Source: Sanguibacter gelidistatuariae (GTDB taxonomy: Bacteria > Actinomycetota > Actinomycetes > Actinomycetales > Cellulomonadaceae). From it: 64,000 nt of DNA. Position numbers and translations under genes: made by a program. The stretch covers positions 372,001 through 436,000 of the forward strand of contig NZ_FMYH01000001.1 of NCBI RefSeq assembly GCF_900096585.1, given 5' to 3'. The notes beneath the pieces were generated by a model. That model made no database searches. It was not told where the DNA came from and saw only the letters and a program-made list of their open reading frames with translations. Below, piece after piece: positions 44,979 through 53,343 of the stretch. Within the stretch, counting starts at the first letter, position 1; every line of letters starts with the position of its first letter.

Positions 44979-47041
44979 TGGTTGACGAGACACCCCGCAT
45001 TCTTGCGGGCCGTTACGAGGTCGGTGAGCTCATCGGCCGCGGTGGCATGGCCGAGGTTCATATTGGCCATGACAACCGTCTCGGTCGCACCGTGGCCATC
45101 AAGATCTTGCGCTCTGACCTGGCCCGGGACCCCTCCTTCCAGGCGCGTTTCCGCCGCGAGGCCCAGTCGGCCGCCGCGCTGAACCACCCTGCGATCGTCG
45201 CGGTCTACGACACCGGCGAGGACACGTTCACCGAGCCGAGCGGGGCGACCTCCCACGTCCCCTTCATCGTCATGGAGTACGTCGAGGGTCACACCGTGCG
45301 TGACATCCTCCGGGACGGCAACGCCGTGCCGATCGAGGAAGCCGTCGAGATCACCTCCGGGGTGCTGTCCGCGCTCGAGTACTCCCACCACGCCGGGATC
45401 GTGCACCGCGACATCAAGCCCGCGAACGTCATGCTGACGCCGACCGGCGCGATCAAGGTCATGGACTTCGGGATCGCCCGTGCCCTGGCCGACTCGGCTG
45501 CGACCATGACCCAGACGCAGGCCGTCATCGGGACCGCGCAGTACCTCTCCCCCGAGCAGGCTCGCGGCGAGAGCGTCGACGCCCGCAGCGACCTCTACTC
45601 GACCGGCTGCCTGCTCTTCGAGCTGCTCACCGGCCGGCCGCCGTTCACGGGCGACTCACCCGTCTCGGTCGCCTACCAGCACGTGCGCGAGGCCCCGGTC
45701 AGCCCGAGCAGCATCGCCTCCGACATCCCCGAGACCCTTGACCGGGTCACGCTCAAGGCCCTCGCCAAGGAGCGCACAGCCCGCTATGGCAGCGCAGCGG
45801 AGTTCCGCGCCGACCTCGAGGCCGCGATCCGTGGCGGCGTGCTCGCCGCGGCATCGTTGAGCACCGTGACGGCCGCAGCCGCCGCCCCCCTCGACCAGGA
45901 GAACCCCACCGAGGTGTTCAGCGCCGCGACAGGTGGCCCGGCCACCCAGGTGGCCCCCGCCTGGGCGCCGCTGGGTGCCGCAGCCGCGCAGTCCCCGCTG
46001 GCCACGATCGACGGCGACGACGAGGACGACAAGCCGCGTCACCGCGCACTGCTGTGGACGCTCATCACCATCGCGGTCGTGGCGGTGGCCGCGATCGCGA
46101 CCATGCTGCTGCTCGGCAACGGGGACAAGAAGGACGACATCAGGTCGCTGACCGTCCCGACGCTGACCGGCATGACCGTCGACCAGGCCAAGGCTGAGCT
46201 CGTCAAGGATGGCTTCGACGAGAAGCTCATCAAGGTGAGCAACGAGAAGAGCACCGAGGTCGAGTCCGGGCTTTTCATCCGCAGCGAACCCGACGAGGGC
46301 TCCTCGATCAACTCCGACAAGACCATCGAGCTGTGGTTCTCGATCGGAGCCGACGCCGTCGCCATTCCGGACGTCGCCCGCCTGTCCCAGGAGCAGGCGA
46401 TCCGCACGCTGACCGGCCTCGGCTTCGTGATGGACCCCACGGGCGTCACGTCCGAGTTCAGCACCGACGTCCCCGCCGATGCCGTCACCCGGACCGAGCC
46501 GAAGGCCGGAGAGGTCAAGCCCCCGGGCACCGTGATCAAGCTGTTCACCTCGAACGGTTTTGTCGACCTCCCCGACCTCACCGGTCTGACCTCGGAAGAC
46601 GCACAGAAGGCGCTTGGCGACCTCAACCTCTCGGTCAATGTGCTCGAGGAGCCGTCCGAGGCCGCTCCGGGCACCATCGTCAGCCAGGACCCCGGCGCAG
46701 GCCGGGTCGCCCAACGATCTCGGGTGACCATCCACGTCGCCGTGCCGATCGTCGCCCAGACCGTGCCGATCCCCACCAACCTCGTGAACATGACCGAAGC
46801 TGATGCCCAGTCCGCCCTGGCGGCGTCCGGGCTTGTCGGGGTCATCCGAACGGGCGAACGGGCGAACACATCGCCCAAGGGTGTCGTCGAAGACACGAGC
46901 CCGCAGGGTTCCGTCCAGGTCGACATCGGCTCCACGGTCCTGCTCTTCGTCTCCGACGGTTCCAACGACCCGGCGAACAAGCCGACGACGGACCCGACCA
47001 CCCCGGAAACCTCGAAGTCGGACAAGGGGAACAACCCCTGA
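44978..47041 (+). CDS. pknB: Membrane Ser/Thr protein kinase PknB with PASTA domains
   Basis: A 687-aa kinase sensing muropeptides or lipid II. Kinase domain about 10-275 (GRGGMAEVHIG, K42 in AIKIL, HRDIKPAN, DFGIA, GTAQYLSPEQA), a linker, one membrane helix (about 357-375) and four extracellular PASTA repeats from about 388 to 662 (first one VPTLTGMTVDQAKAELVKDG). It ends in a Thr/Pro/Lys-rich tail. It is the last gene of the operon; a strong terminator lies 32 bp downstream. Confidence 0.95.
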   Translation: MVDETPRILAGRYEVGELIGRGGMAEVHIGHDNRLGRTVAIKILRSDLARDPSFQARFRREAQSAAALNHPAIVAVYDTGEDTFTEPSGATSHVPFIVMEYVEGHTVRDILRDGNAVPIEEAVEITSGVLSALEYSHHAGIVHRDIKPANVMLTPTGAIKVMDFGIARALADSAATMTQTQAVIGTAQYLSPEQARGESVDARSDLYSTGCLLFELLTGRPPFTGDSPVSVAYQHVREAPVSPSSIASDIPETLDRVTLKALAKERTARYGSAAEFRADLEAAIRGGVLAAASLSTVTAAAAAPLDQENPTEVFSAATGGPATQVAPAWAPLGAAAAQSPLATIDGDDEDDKPRHRALLWTLITIAVVAVAAIATMLLLGNGDKKDDIRSLTVPTLTGMTVDQAKAELVKDGFDEKLIKVSNEKSTEVESGLFIRSEPDEGSSINSDKTIELWFSIGADAVAIPDVARLSQEQAIRTLTGLGFVMDPTGVTSEFSTDVPADAVTRTEPKAGEVKPPGTVIKLFTSNGFVDLPDLTGLTSEDAQKALGDLNLSVNVLEEPSEAAPGTIVSQDPGAGRVAQRSRVTIHVAVPIVAQTVPIPTNLVNMTEADAQSALAASGLVGVIRTGERANTSPKGVVEDTSPQGSVQVDIGSTVLLFVSDGSNDPANKPTTDPTTPETSKSDKGNNP

Positions 47042-47072
47042 TCCACAGGGTGTGACCGACCGATCCAGATGA

Positions 47073-47105
47073 GAGGGGCCCCACCGGAATCCGGTGGGGC
47101 CCCTC
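47073..47105. terminator. Bidirectional terminator between pknB and pabA-like gene
   Basis: GAGGGGCCCCACCGG (47073-47087) pairs exactly with 47091-47105 across a 3-nt loop, between convergent genes. Confidence 0.88.
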
Positions 47106-47157
47106 GTCGTCGTGCGCGGCGTTTGCGGCGCTGGGAAACCGGGACTGCTGCTGGCTC

Positions 47158-47802
47158 CTAGCGCCGCACCAACGGCGCGAGGCCCTCGGCCCGAGCGACG
47201 GCGTCGTCGGACCCGCAGATCTCCAGCCAGTTGGCGAAGAGGCGGTGCCCGCCCTCGGTGAGAACCGACTCCGGGTGGAACTGGACTCCGTGCAGCGGGA
47301 GCGTGCGGTGCTGCAGGCCCATGATGATGCGTCCCTGGTCGGTCGCGACCTCCGCGGTGACGACGAGCTGATCGGGCACCGTGCCGGTGACGACGGCGAG
47401 GGAGTGGTACCGGGTCGCCGTGAACGGGTTCGCCAGGCCGGCGAACACGCCCTGGCCGTCGTGCTCGACGAGGCTCGTCTTGCCGTGCATGAGTTCGGGG
47501 GCGTGCGTGACGGTGGCTCCGAAGGCCTCTCCGAGGGCCTGATGGCCCAGGCACACCCCGAGCATCGGCAGGCCGGTCGCCGAGCAGTCTCGGATCACCT
47601 GCAGGCTCGCCCCCGCCTCGGCCGGCGTCCCCGGGCCGGGGGAGACCAGCACGCCATCGAAGCCGGCACGGTCGGCGAGGTCCGGGACGGCGTCGTTGCG
47701 CACGACGACGGTCTGGGCACCCAGCTGATTGAGGTAGCCCACAATCGTGTAGACGAAGGAGTCGTAGTTGTCTACGACGAGGATTCTCGTCACGTCATTC
47801 AC
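47158..47802 (-). CDS. Glutamine amidotransferase, anthranilate/aminodeoxychorismate synthase component II
   Basis: A 214-aa class I glutaminase delivering ammonia to chorismate-using synthases. Motifs: VVDNYDSFVYTIVGYL, LVSPGPGTP, nucleophile Cys in GVCLGHQALGEAFG, and GVQFHPES with the catalytic His and Glu. No component I gene is nearby, so TrpG versus PabA cannot be decided. GTG at 47802 overlaps the upstream small gene's stop as GTGA; GTG at 47793, with GGGGTGA upstream, is the alternative. Confidence 0.92.
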   Translation of the reverse strand: MNDVTRILVVDNYDSFVYTIVGYLNQLGAQTVVVRNDAVPDLADRAGFDGVLVSPGPGTPAEAGASLQVIRDCSATGLPMLGVCLGHQALGEAFGATVTHAPELMHGKTSLVEHDGQGVFAGLANPFTATRYHSLAVVTGTVPDQLVVTAEVATDQGRIIMGLQHRTLPLHGVQFHPESVLTEGGHRLFANWLEICGSDDAVARAEGLAPLVRR

Positions 47803-47954
47803 CCCACGGTCTGGTCGTTGAACGGCATGTAGTCCGCGATCCTCGGGAAAACCCACTCGAAGCACGCGGCGACGACCGCAGCAGCGAGCAGGACGAGGAG
47901 GATCACCCGGAGCCATGCCGGGCCGGGAAGCGCACGCCACAGCAATGCGTACAT
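47799..47954 (-). CDS. 51-aa conserved-type small membrane protein
   Basis: A product too short for usual ORF lists. Begins MYALLWRALPGPAWLRV, has one helix (VILLVLLAAAVVAACF) and ends ADYMPFNDQTVG. The ATG overlaps the sortase TAA by one base (TAATG) and the stop overlaps the GTG of the amidotransferase gene, so it is tightly embedded in the operon. A similar small protein ending in PFND.TV is, as I recall, common at this locus in Micrococcales. The role is unknown, at the membrane next to sortase. Confidence 0.8.
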   Translation of the reverse strand: MYALLWRALPGPAWLRVILLVLLAAAVVAACFEWVFPRIADYMPFNDQTVG

Positions 47955-48709
47955 TATTGTCCACCTTCCACCGGGGTGAGCAGCTCGGCAGGGGTTCCTG
48001 CGGAGACGGGCATCCAGTACTTGAACACCCCGTGGGTGATGAACCGCTGCCGCGCGGAGAACATCGGATGACAGCTGGTCAGGGTGATGTACCGCTCGGT
48101 GAGCTCGGGGATCTCCTCACCGGGCAGGAGTCCGGGTATCGGGGAGATCACCTCGACCTGGCTGGGCATGACGATGAGCGACTCGGTGGCTTCGTAGACG
48201 TACCAGGCGTCCTCGGTACGCACGACGATCGCGTCCCCCGGTTGCAGGTCGGCGATCTGGTTGAACGGCTTGGAGTAGGTCGTGCGGTGCGCCGCCAGGG
48301 AGAAGTTCCCCAGGTCGCCCGGCATGGCCGTCTCGGGATAGTGCCCGATGTTCCCGGTGTCCAAGATCGTGCGCTTGTCGACGCCGGAGGCGATGGGGAC
48401 CTCATAGTCGGCCCCGAAGCGAGGCACGTAGAGACGGGCGAAGACGTCGCCCACGGGGACGGGACCGAGCACCGGCGGGTCCCCAGTGGGCAGGTCTGCG
48501 GCTGGCGCGACCGTCAGCGGCGGGGCGTCCCAGCCCTGGGCAACCAGGGTCGCCTCGCGTGCGCGGGCTGCGGTCACGTCCGTCCACCACAGCTGCCAGA
48601 CGACGAAGAGGGCGAGCAGCACCCCCACCGTGATCATCAGCTCCCCGACGACCCCGGTGATCCGAAGGGCAAGGCTCTGGTGGGGTTTCGAGCGGCGGGA
48701 CCGGGTCAT
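47954..48709 (-). CDS. srtE: Class E sortase
   Basis: A 251-aa transpeptidase anchoring secreted proteins to the cell wall at an LAxTG-type signal. One N-terminal membrane helix (about 18-42), then the sortase barrel: H141 in AAHRTTY, nucleophile C213 in ITLTSCHP, and R222 downstream as probable catalytic Arg. No sortase substrate gene is in the window. The ATG overlaps the DUF881 stop (ATGA). Confidence 0.93.
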   Translation of the reverse strand: MTRSRRSKPHQSLALRITGVVGELMITVGVLLALFVVWQLWWTDVTAARAREATLVAQGWDAPPLTVAPAADLPTGDPPVLGPVPVGDVFARLYVPRFGADYEVPIASGVDKRTILDTGNIGHYPETAMPGDLGNFSLAAHRTTYSKPFNQIADLQPGDAIVVRTEDAWYVYEATESLIVMPSQVEVISPIPGLLPGEEIPELTERYITLTSCHPMFSARQRFITHGVFKYWMPVSAGTPAELLTPVEGGQ

Positions 48710-49458
48710 GAATAGATATCCGTTCCGTCGGGGACGCGTGCGTGCTCGAGGGTGAGCACTCCGTCGTAGGCCGGCAGCGTGACGTCGTCAAGCTTGTGGA
48801 CCTCGTACCCGAGGCCGACGGCATCCACGTACTCCTGGAACACCGTGACGGTGGGGGAGTCGTCGAGCGCCTTCTGGAGCGCCGCCGGGTCGCCGATGAC
48901 CTCGACGACGTAGGGAGGGGAATAGACCCTGCCGTGCAGCGACAGGACATTCCCGACGCACCGGAAGGCGGTCAGCGTCGTGACCCGCTGGCCCTGCAGG
49001 GTCATCGCCTCGGCCCCACCCGCCCACAGCGCGTTGATCACGCCTTCCAGGTCCTGCTGGTGCACCACGAGGTCGTCAGCGACGATGTCCTCGGGCTGGG
49101 GCCGGTTCGCGGGAGCGTCCTGGAGGGAGACACGAAGTCCCGCTCCTGACACGCTCGTGAGCCCGGTCGCGACCCCCGAGCGCTCGGCCAGCTGGGGATC
49201 GAGCTCCCGGACACTCGTGGCCTGCGACAGGGTGAGGACGTCGACCGCGCTGCGCAGCCCCTCGACCTCGGTCTGAAGATCGTCACCGTGCCCGCTCGCC
49301 TGGCGGACCAGCTCGCCGAAGTTCTCCGGTTGACGGTTCTCCTCGCCCCCGGAAAGTCGGGCGTTCGCGGTGAACAGGAGCCCGGCGAGGATCAGGACAA
49401 AGGTCACCGAGAGCGTGGCGCGCAGTGGCCGTCGCGTGCCGCGTGACTGTTGTGCCAT
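48706..49458 (-). CDS. DUF881 membrane-anchored protein
   Basis: A 250-aa protein with one N-terminal helix (ATLSVTFVLILAGLLFTANA) and an extracellular DUF881 domain (about 65-235): SGAGLRVSLQDAP, DDLVVHQQDLEGVINALWAGGAEAMTLQGQR and YSPPYVVEVIGD. Related to Bacillus YlxW/YlxX. Function undefined, but DUF881 genes regularly sit beside crgA and sortase E in actinobacteria. It is divergent from crgA by about 90 bp. Confidence 0.9.
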   Translation of the reverse strand: MAQQSRGTRRPLRATLSVTFVLILAGLLFTANARLSGGEENRQPENFGELVRQASGHGDDLQTEVEGLRSAVDVLTLSQATSVRELDPQLAERSGVATGLTSVSGAGLRVSLQDAPANRPQPEDIVADDLVVHQQDLEGVINALWAGGAEAMTLQGQRVTTLTAFRCVGNVLSLHGRVYSPPYVVEVIGDPAALQKALDDSPTVTVFQEYVDAVGLGYEVHKLDDVTLPAYDGVLTLEHARVPDGTDIYS

Positions 49459-49550
49459 GTATCCAACCGTGTGATGGGTGTTGGGCGAAGTGGTCCAGCC
49501 ACTACGCTAGTCGAGAATACGCCGTCATCCCATCGACAGGAGCTGGCTCC

Positions 49551-49820
49551 GTGCCTGAATCGAAGTCTCGCAAGAAGCCTGAGAAGGCCACTGCTGCTAA
49601 GGCCTCAACGCCGAAGATCACCAAGCCGACCACGGGCAACCCGCCGTGGCTCGTGCCGACCATGATCACCTTGTTCATCGTGGGCATCCTGTGGGTCGTG
49701 ACCTTCTACCTCACGTCGAGCGGACTGCGCCTGCCGGTCCCGGCGATCGGGCAGTGGAACATCGCCGTCGGCTTCGCGATCCTGCTCGCCGGATTCGGTC
49801 TGTCCACACGCTGGAAGTAA
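49551..49820 (+). CDS. crgA: Cell division protein CrgA
   Basis: An 89-aa membrane protein that coordinates septum growth, binding FtsZ/FtsQ/PBPs in mycobacteria and Streptomyces. A Lys-rich N-terminus (about 30 residues), then two helices: PTMITLFIVGILWVVTFYL and WNIAVGFAILLAGFGLSTRWK, the family ending. GTG start at 49551 with AGGAG 10 nt upstream. A terminator follows. Confidence 0.93.
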   Translation: MPESKSRKKPEKATAAKASTPKITKPTTGNPPWLVPTMITLFIVGILWVVTFYLTSSGLRLPVPAIGQWNIAVGFAILLAGFGLSTRWK

Positions 49821-49836
49821 CCACCACGGCTGAGAT

Positions 49837-49885
49837 GGGCCTCGGTGCGCAACGGTTCTCCTAGGAATCCGGCGTACCGAGGCCC
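49837..49885 (+). terminator. Terminator after crgA
   Basis: GGGCCTCGGTGCGC (49837-49850) pairs with 49872-49885 with one G-U pair; TTGT follows. Located 17 bp past the crgA stop. Confidence 0.75.
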
Positions 49886-49896
49886 TTGTCGTTCGC

Positions 49897-49941
49897 GTAT
49901 CCACAAGCCTTGTGCACAACTTTGTCCACAGGTGTGGATAA
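49897..49941. promoter_or_regulatory. Cluster of four DnaA-box-like sites
   Basis: Within 45 bp: GTATCCACA (49897-49905, one mismatch), TTGTGCACA (49910-49918, one mismatch), TTGTCCACA (49922-49930, consensus) and TGTGGATAA (49933-49941, consensus on the other strand). It lies between the crgA terminator and the 3' end of the rhomboid gene, outside any coding sequence and about 14 kb from where oriC should be. Confidence 0.7.
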
Positions 49942-49978
49942 CTACAGTGGTGTAACTAGGTGGGAGCGTCTGGGACGA

Positions 49979-50836
49979 CTAGACGAGGGCGTACCGCAGC
50001 ACAGCCAGCCCCACCACGACCGCAGCGACCACCACGGTCGCAGCCACCCCGACCACCTTCCGGTGAGCCGCCGGCGCGAAGACATACGCGGCCCCCAGGA
50101 CTGTCCCGGTGACCAGCCCACCCAGGTGCCCCTGCCAGGAGATGTTCGGGACGACAAAGCCGATCACGAAGTTCAAGCCGATGATGACAAGCATCCCGCG
50201 TGCTCCCTGACCCATCCGGCGAAGCACGAGCAGCACCGCGCCGAACATACCGAAGACCGCGGCCGAGGCACCGACCGTGGGGGTGAGCCAGGACTGCGCG
50301 GCCGGGTCTGCGAAGAGCGCGACCGCCACGTTGCCACCGATCGCGGACACCAGGAACAGCGCCGTGTAGCGCCACCGCCCGAGCATCCGCTCCAGGTAGG
50401 GACCCACGATCCACAGGGCGTACATGTTCATCAGGATGTGCAGAATCGAGCCGTGCAGGAACGCACCCGTGATGAACCGCCACGGCTCGCTCTCGCCGAG
50501 GAACGGCGCGAAGGCCAGCTTGGCCGTCCAGCCGCTCCAGCCGAGCACCTGCTGGAGCAGGTAGCTGACCGCGCACAGGACGATGATCGTCAGTGTGACG
50601 ACCGGTCGCCCTGCGCGCACCGGGGCACCCAGGGCCGTACGGCCCACCGGGGCGGCCCGCTGAACCTCTCGGACACAGTCCACGCACTGCACCCCCACGG
50701 CCGCCGCGACCGCACACTCGGGGCACGTCGGACGTCCGCACCGTTGGCACCGCACATAGCTGACCCGGCCGGGGTGGCGCGGGCAGGTCGGCGGGCCGCT
50801 CTGCGGCGACTCGGGCGAGGCGTTGGGGGACGTCAT
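49979..50836 (-). CDS. Rhomboid-family intramembrane serine protease
   Basis: A 285-aa protein. The N-terminus holds a B-box-like zinc region (CPRHPGRVSYVRCQRCGRP...CVDC). About seven helices follow. Rhomboid landmarks: AFLHGSILHILMNMYALWIVG, the catalytic Ser in TPTVGASAAVFGMFG, and the catalytic His in WQGHLGGLVTGTVLG. It cleaves membrane helices of unknown substrates. The cyclophilin gene upstream is 43 bp away on the same strand. Confidence 0.92.
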   Translation of the reverse strand: MTSPNASPESPQSGPPTCPRHPGRVSYVRCQRCGRPTCPECAVAAAVGVQCVDCVREVQRAAPVGRTALGAPVRAGRPVVTLTIIVLCAVSYLLQQVLGWSGWTAKLAFAPFLGESEPWRFITGAFLHGSILHILMNMYALWIVGPYLERMLGRWRYTALFLVSAIGGNVAVALFADPAAQSWLTPTVGASAAVFGMFGAVLLVLRRMGQGARGMLVIIGLNFVIGFVVPNISWQGHLGGLVTGTVLGAAYVFAPAAHRKVVGVAATVVVAAVVVGLAVLRYALV

Positions 50837-50879
50837 CAGCAGGTGCTGCTCTCGGGAACCGTACGGTCGATCAGCTGGA

Positions 50880-51419
50880 TCAGTCCTCGATGGTCACAGA
50901 GGTGATCGTGATGTCCTGCACGGGGCGGTCGCCCGGGCGGGTCGGGGTGGCGGCGATCGCGTCGATGATCGCGCGGCTGGAGTCGTCGGCCACCTCGCCG
51001 AAGATCGTGTGCTTGCCGTTGAGCCACGGGGTTGCCTCGACGGAGATGAAGAACTGCGAGCCGTTCGTTCCCTCGGCCTCGCCCGTGATGGCGTTGCGGC
51101 GCGTGCCGGCGTTCGCCATGGCGAGCAGGTACGGCTTGGAGAACTGCAGCTCGGGGTGGATCTCGTCGTTGAACTTGTAGCCGGGGTCGCCAGTGCCGGT
51201 TCCGAGCGGGCAGCCGCCCTGGATCATGAAGCCGGGGATGACGCGGTGGAAGATCAGTCCGTCGTAGAACGGGTCGTTGCGCTCAGCGCCCGTCTTGGGG
51301 TCGGTCCAGGACTTCGCCCCGGTTGCAAGGCCGGTGAAGTTCTCCACCGTCTTGGGTGCGTGGTTCGGGAACAGCTCGATGCGGATGTCACCAGCAGTGG
51401 TGTGGAGGGTTGCGAACAT
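50880..51419 (-). CDS. Cyclophilin-type peptidyl-prolyl cis-trans isomerase
   Basis: A 179-aa cytoplasmic cyclophilin speeding proline isomerisation in folding. The active-site block FYDGLIFHRVIPGFMIQGG, then AMANAGTRRN...GTNGSQFFIS and WLNGKHTIFGEV are standard. The ATG at 51419 lacks an upstream Shine-Dalgarno, so a leaderless mRNA is possible. The protein usually lies near dnaA/gyrA in actinobacteria, as here. Confidence 0.94.
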   Translation of the reverse strand: MFATLHTTAGDIRIELFPNHAPKTVENFTGLATGAKSWTDPKTGAERNDPFYDGLIFHRVIPGFMIQGGCPLGTGTGDPGYKFNDEIHPELQFSKPYLLAMANAGTRRNAITGEAEGTNGSQFFISVEATPWLNGKHTIFGEVADDSSRAIIDAIAATPTRPGDRPVQDITITSVTIED

Positions 51420-51574
51420 GCACCCAGTGTTCCATGCCCAGCTTGGGGGCGGGGATGTTCTCGCGCAGAGTCGCATCATGACTTCGCAGGACGGGCGGGG
51501 AGTTTCGGTGCGATCGGGGCACGCAAGTGGCAGAGTAGTGGGAGGTGCACCCCCTCTACCCTCCGGGAGTTCGA

Positions 51575-52624
51575 ATGTTGGACGGAATGAAGCAGTCCGC
51601 TCGCGCCGCGAGCGAGAAGATCGACGCGATCGATACCGAGAAGCTCAAGGACCAGGCCTCGGAGGTGGCTGCCGCGATCTCAGAGGGTGCACAGCAGGCC
51701 GGAGAGACGGCGACGATCCTGGCCGGTCAGGCGCGTGACGCAGCCGTGCAGGCCAAGGAGTGGGGCACCCCCAAGGTGGAGGCCTTCGTCGAGTGGGTCA
51801 CCCCGCGCATCGAGCAGGCCTGGAACGAGACCCTCAAGGCCGCCGCCCCCCGTGTGGAGAAGGCAGCGGAGAAGGCAGCACCCGCGATCGACTCCGCGCA
51901 CGAGAAGCTGGTCGAGGAGATCCTCCCCCGGTTCGTCACGGCGATCAACGAGGCGGCCCAGAACGCCGCCAACGCCGCGGTCAAGGGCGCCACCGCAGCC
52001 TCGGAGAAGGCATCCTCGGGCGCGGCCCACCTGGCCGACTCGATCGTTGCCGCCTCGGAGAAGGCCCCCCTCAAGCTGGCCGAGGCCGCCAAGGCAGGGG
52101 AGAAGCACTCCAAGAAGTCCGGCAAGGGCTGGTGGATCGCCGCGGGCGCAGCCGCCGCCGGTGGCGCCTACGTGCTCTGGCGCCGGTCCCAGCCCACGAC
52201 CGACCCCTGGGCCGAGCCGTGGGAAAAGGTTGATGGGGCTGCCTTCGACGTCGAGGACGCCGTGGGAGACGCCGCCGAGGCGGTGGGTGAGGCAGCCGGG
52301 GTCGCCGTCGCCAAGAGCCGCGAGGTCTCGGGCAAGGTCGCCGAGTCGGTCGAGGAGCTCTCCGAGAAGGTCACCGACAAGATCTCCGAGGCCAAGGCCA
52401 CCGCCAAGAAGGCGACCACCCGCACCCGCAACGCGGTCAAGGACACCACCGAGGACGTCACAAGCACCGCCGCGGACGCGGTAGCGGATGCCACCGCAGA
52501 CGCCACCGACGCCACGAGTGAGGCCGCTGCGCAGGTCAAGGAGACCGCAACACACGTCCAGGAGACCGCTGCGAAGGCCAAGGAAGCCAAGGAAGCCGCC
52601 GAGGGCAGCACCGACGCCAAGTAG
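51575..52624 (+). CDS. Alanine-rich helical (coiled-coil) membrane protein
   Basis: A 349-aa protein of Ala/Glu/Lys amphipathic helices, apolipoprotein-like, split by one short hydrophobic helix (KGWWIAAGAAAAGGAYVLWRR, about 192-212). The motif TTDPWAEPWEKV follows the helix. Repeats such as KAAEKAAP, KETATHVQETAAKAKEAKEAAE make the ends highly helical. ATG at 51575 is the family-like start MLDGMKQSA. Function unknown; it may be a membrane-surface scaffold. A terminator follows. Confidence 0.75.
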   Translation: MLDGMKQSARAASEKIDAIDTEKLKDQASEVAAAISEGAQQAGETATILAGQARDAAVQAKEWGTPKVEAFVEWVTPRIEQAWNETLKAAAPRVEKAAEKAAPAIDSAHEKLVEEILPRFVTAINEAAQNAANAAVKGATAASEKASSGAAHLADSIVAASEKAPLKLAEAAKAGEKHSKKSGKGWWIAAGAAAAGGAYVLWRRSQPTTDPWAEPWEKVDGAAFDVEDAVGDAAEAVGEAAGVAVAKSREVSGKVAESVEELSEKVTDKISEAKATAKKATTRTRNAVKDTTEDVTSTAADAVADATADATDATSEAAAQVKETATHVQETAAKAKEAKEAAEGSTDAK

Positions 52625-52658
52625 CTCGGCTGCTGGCAGCAGTAGCACAGCAGCGCAG

Positions 52659-52692
52659 ACGAGGGCCGTTCCCGTTCGGGGGCGGCCCTCGT
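52659..52692 (+). terminator. Terminator after the helical protein gene
   Basis: ACGAGGGCCG (52659-52668) with exact complement (52683-52692) across a 14-nt loop. It also lies downstream of the convergent DoxX gene. Confidence 0.7.
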
Positions 52693-52766
52693 GGCGTCTG
52701 GGGTTGGGGTGTCAGGGCGTCGTGGCACCCCGCCGGTCGCCGCCTGGACCGGCTACCTCGCGCCCG

Positions 52767-53129
52767 TCAGAATGCGGTGGCGAGCCACGCAGCCACCGCG
52801 GACCCGATGATCAGGAACGCGTTCAGACCCATGTTCTTGGCCTCCCCGCGTGACAGGTGAAGTCCGGCTGCCAGGACCTGCATGACGACAAATCCCACGG
52901 CGGCCCAGATCGCAAGGAACGGCGCGATTCCAGTCAACGGTGGCAGGACCAGTCCGACCGTGCCGAGGATCTCCACGCCACCGATGAGCCGGACCACCGG
53001 CATCGGGACTGTATCGACCCACCCCATCATGGGCGCGAGCTGCTCCTGGCTCTGAACGACCTTCTTCCCGCCGGCGTAGAGATAAAACAGCCCCAGCACC
53101 CCGACAACGATCCAGTACGCGACGGCCAC
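52767..53129 (-). CDS. DoxX-family small membrane protein
   Basis: A 120-aa protein with four helices. The DoxX-like pattern is seen in VLGLFYLYAGGKKVVQ, MPVVRLIGGVEILGTVGLVLPPLTG and WAAVGFVVMQVLAAGLHLSRGE. Some DoxX proteins take part in thiol or oxidative stress responses; no evidence here. Its upstream region carries the CCCACGT minisatellite starting 44 bp before the ATG. Confidence 0.82.
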   Translation of the reverse strand: MAVAYWIVVGVLGLFYLYAGGKKVVQSQEQLAPMMGWVDTVPMPVVRLIGGVEILGTVGLVLPPLTGIAPFLAIWAAVGFVVMQVLAAGLHLSRGEAKNMGLNAFLIIGSAVAAWLATAF

Positions 53130-53172
53130 GGCAGAACCTCCACTAGCGACGAGTTACGAGTAGAGCCATCAT

Positions 53173-53245
53173 CCACGTCCCACGTCCCACGTCCCACGTC
53201 CCACGTCCCACGTCCCACGTCCCACGTCCCACGTCCCACGTCCCA
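53173..53245. repeat. CCCACGT heptanucleotide minisatellite (about 10 copies)
   Basis: Nine perfect 7-bp units at 53179-53241 with partial units on both sides. On the minus strand it reads GGGACGT repeated, that is G3-N4 tracts able to form G-quadruplexes. It is positioned upstream of the doxX-like gene. Copy number is likely to vary by slippage. Confidence 0.92.
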
Positions 53246-53343
53246 GACGATCAAACCCGCCATCTGCCGGCCGAGCCGTCCATCGACCTCAGCCACAACC
53301 TAGAAATCCCAGTCAAAACAGGCATCCCGGCCACCCGCCGCCC

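Noticed and set aside
53173-53245. CRISPR array
   Set aside because: The 7-bp units are contiguous with no spacers and no cas gene is present; it is a minisatellite.
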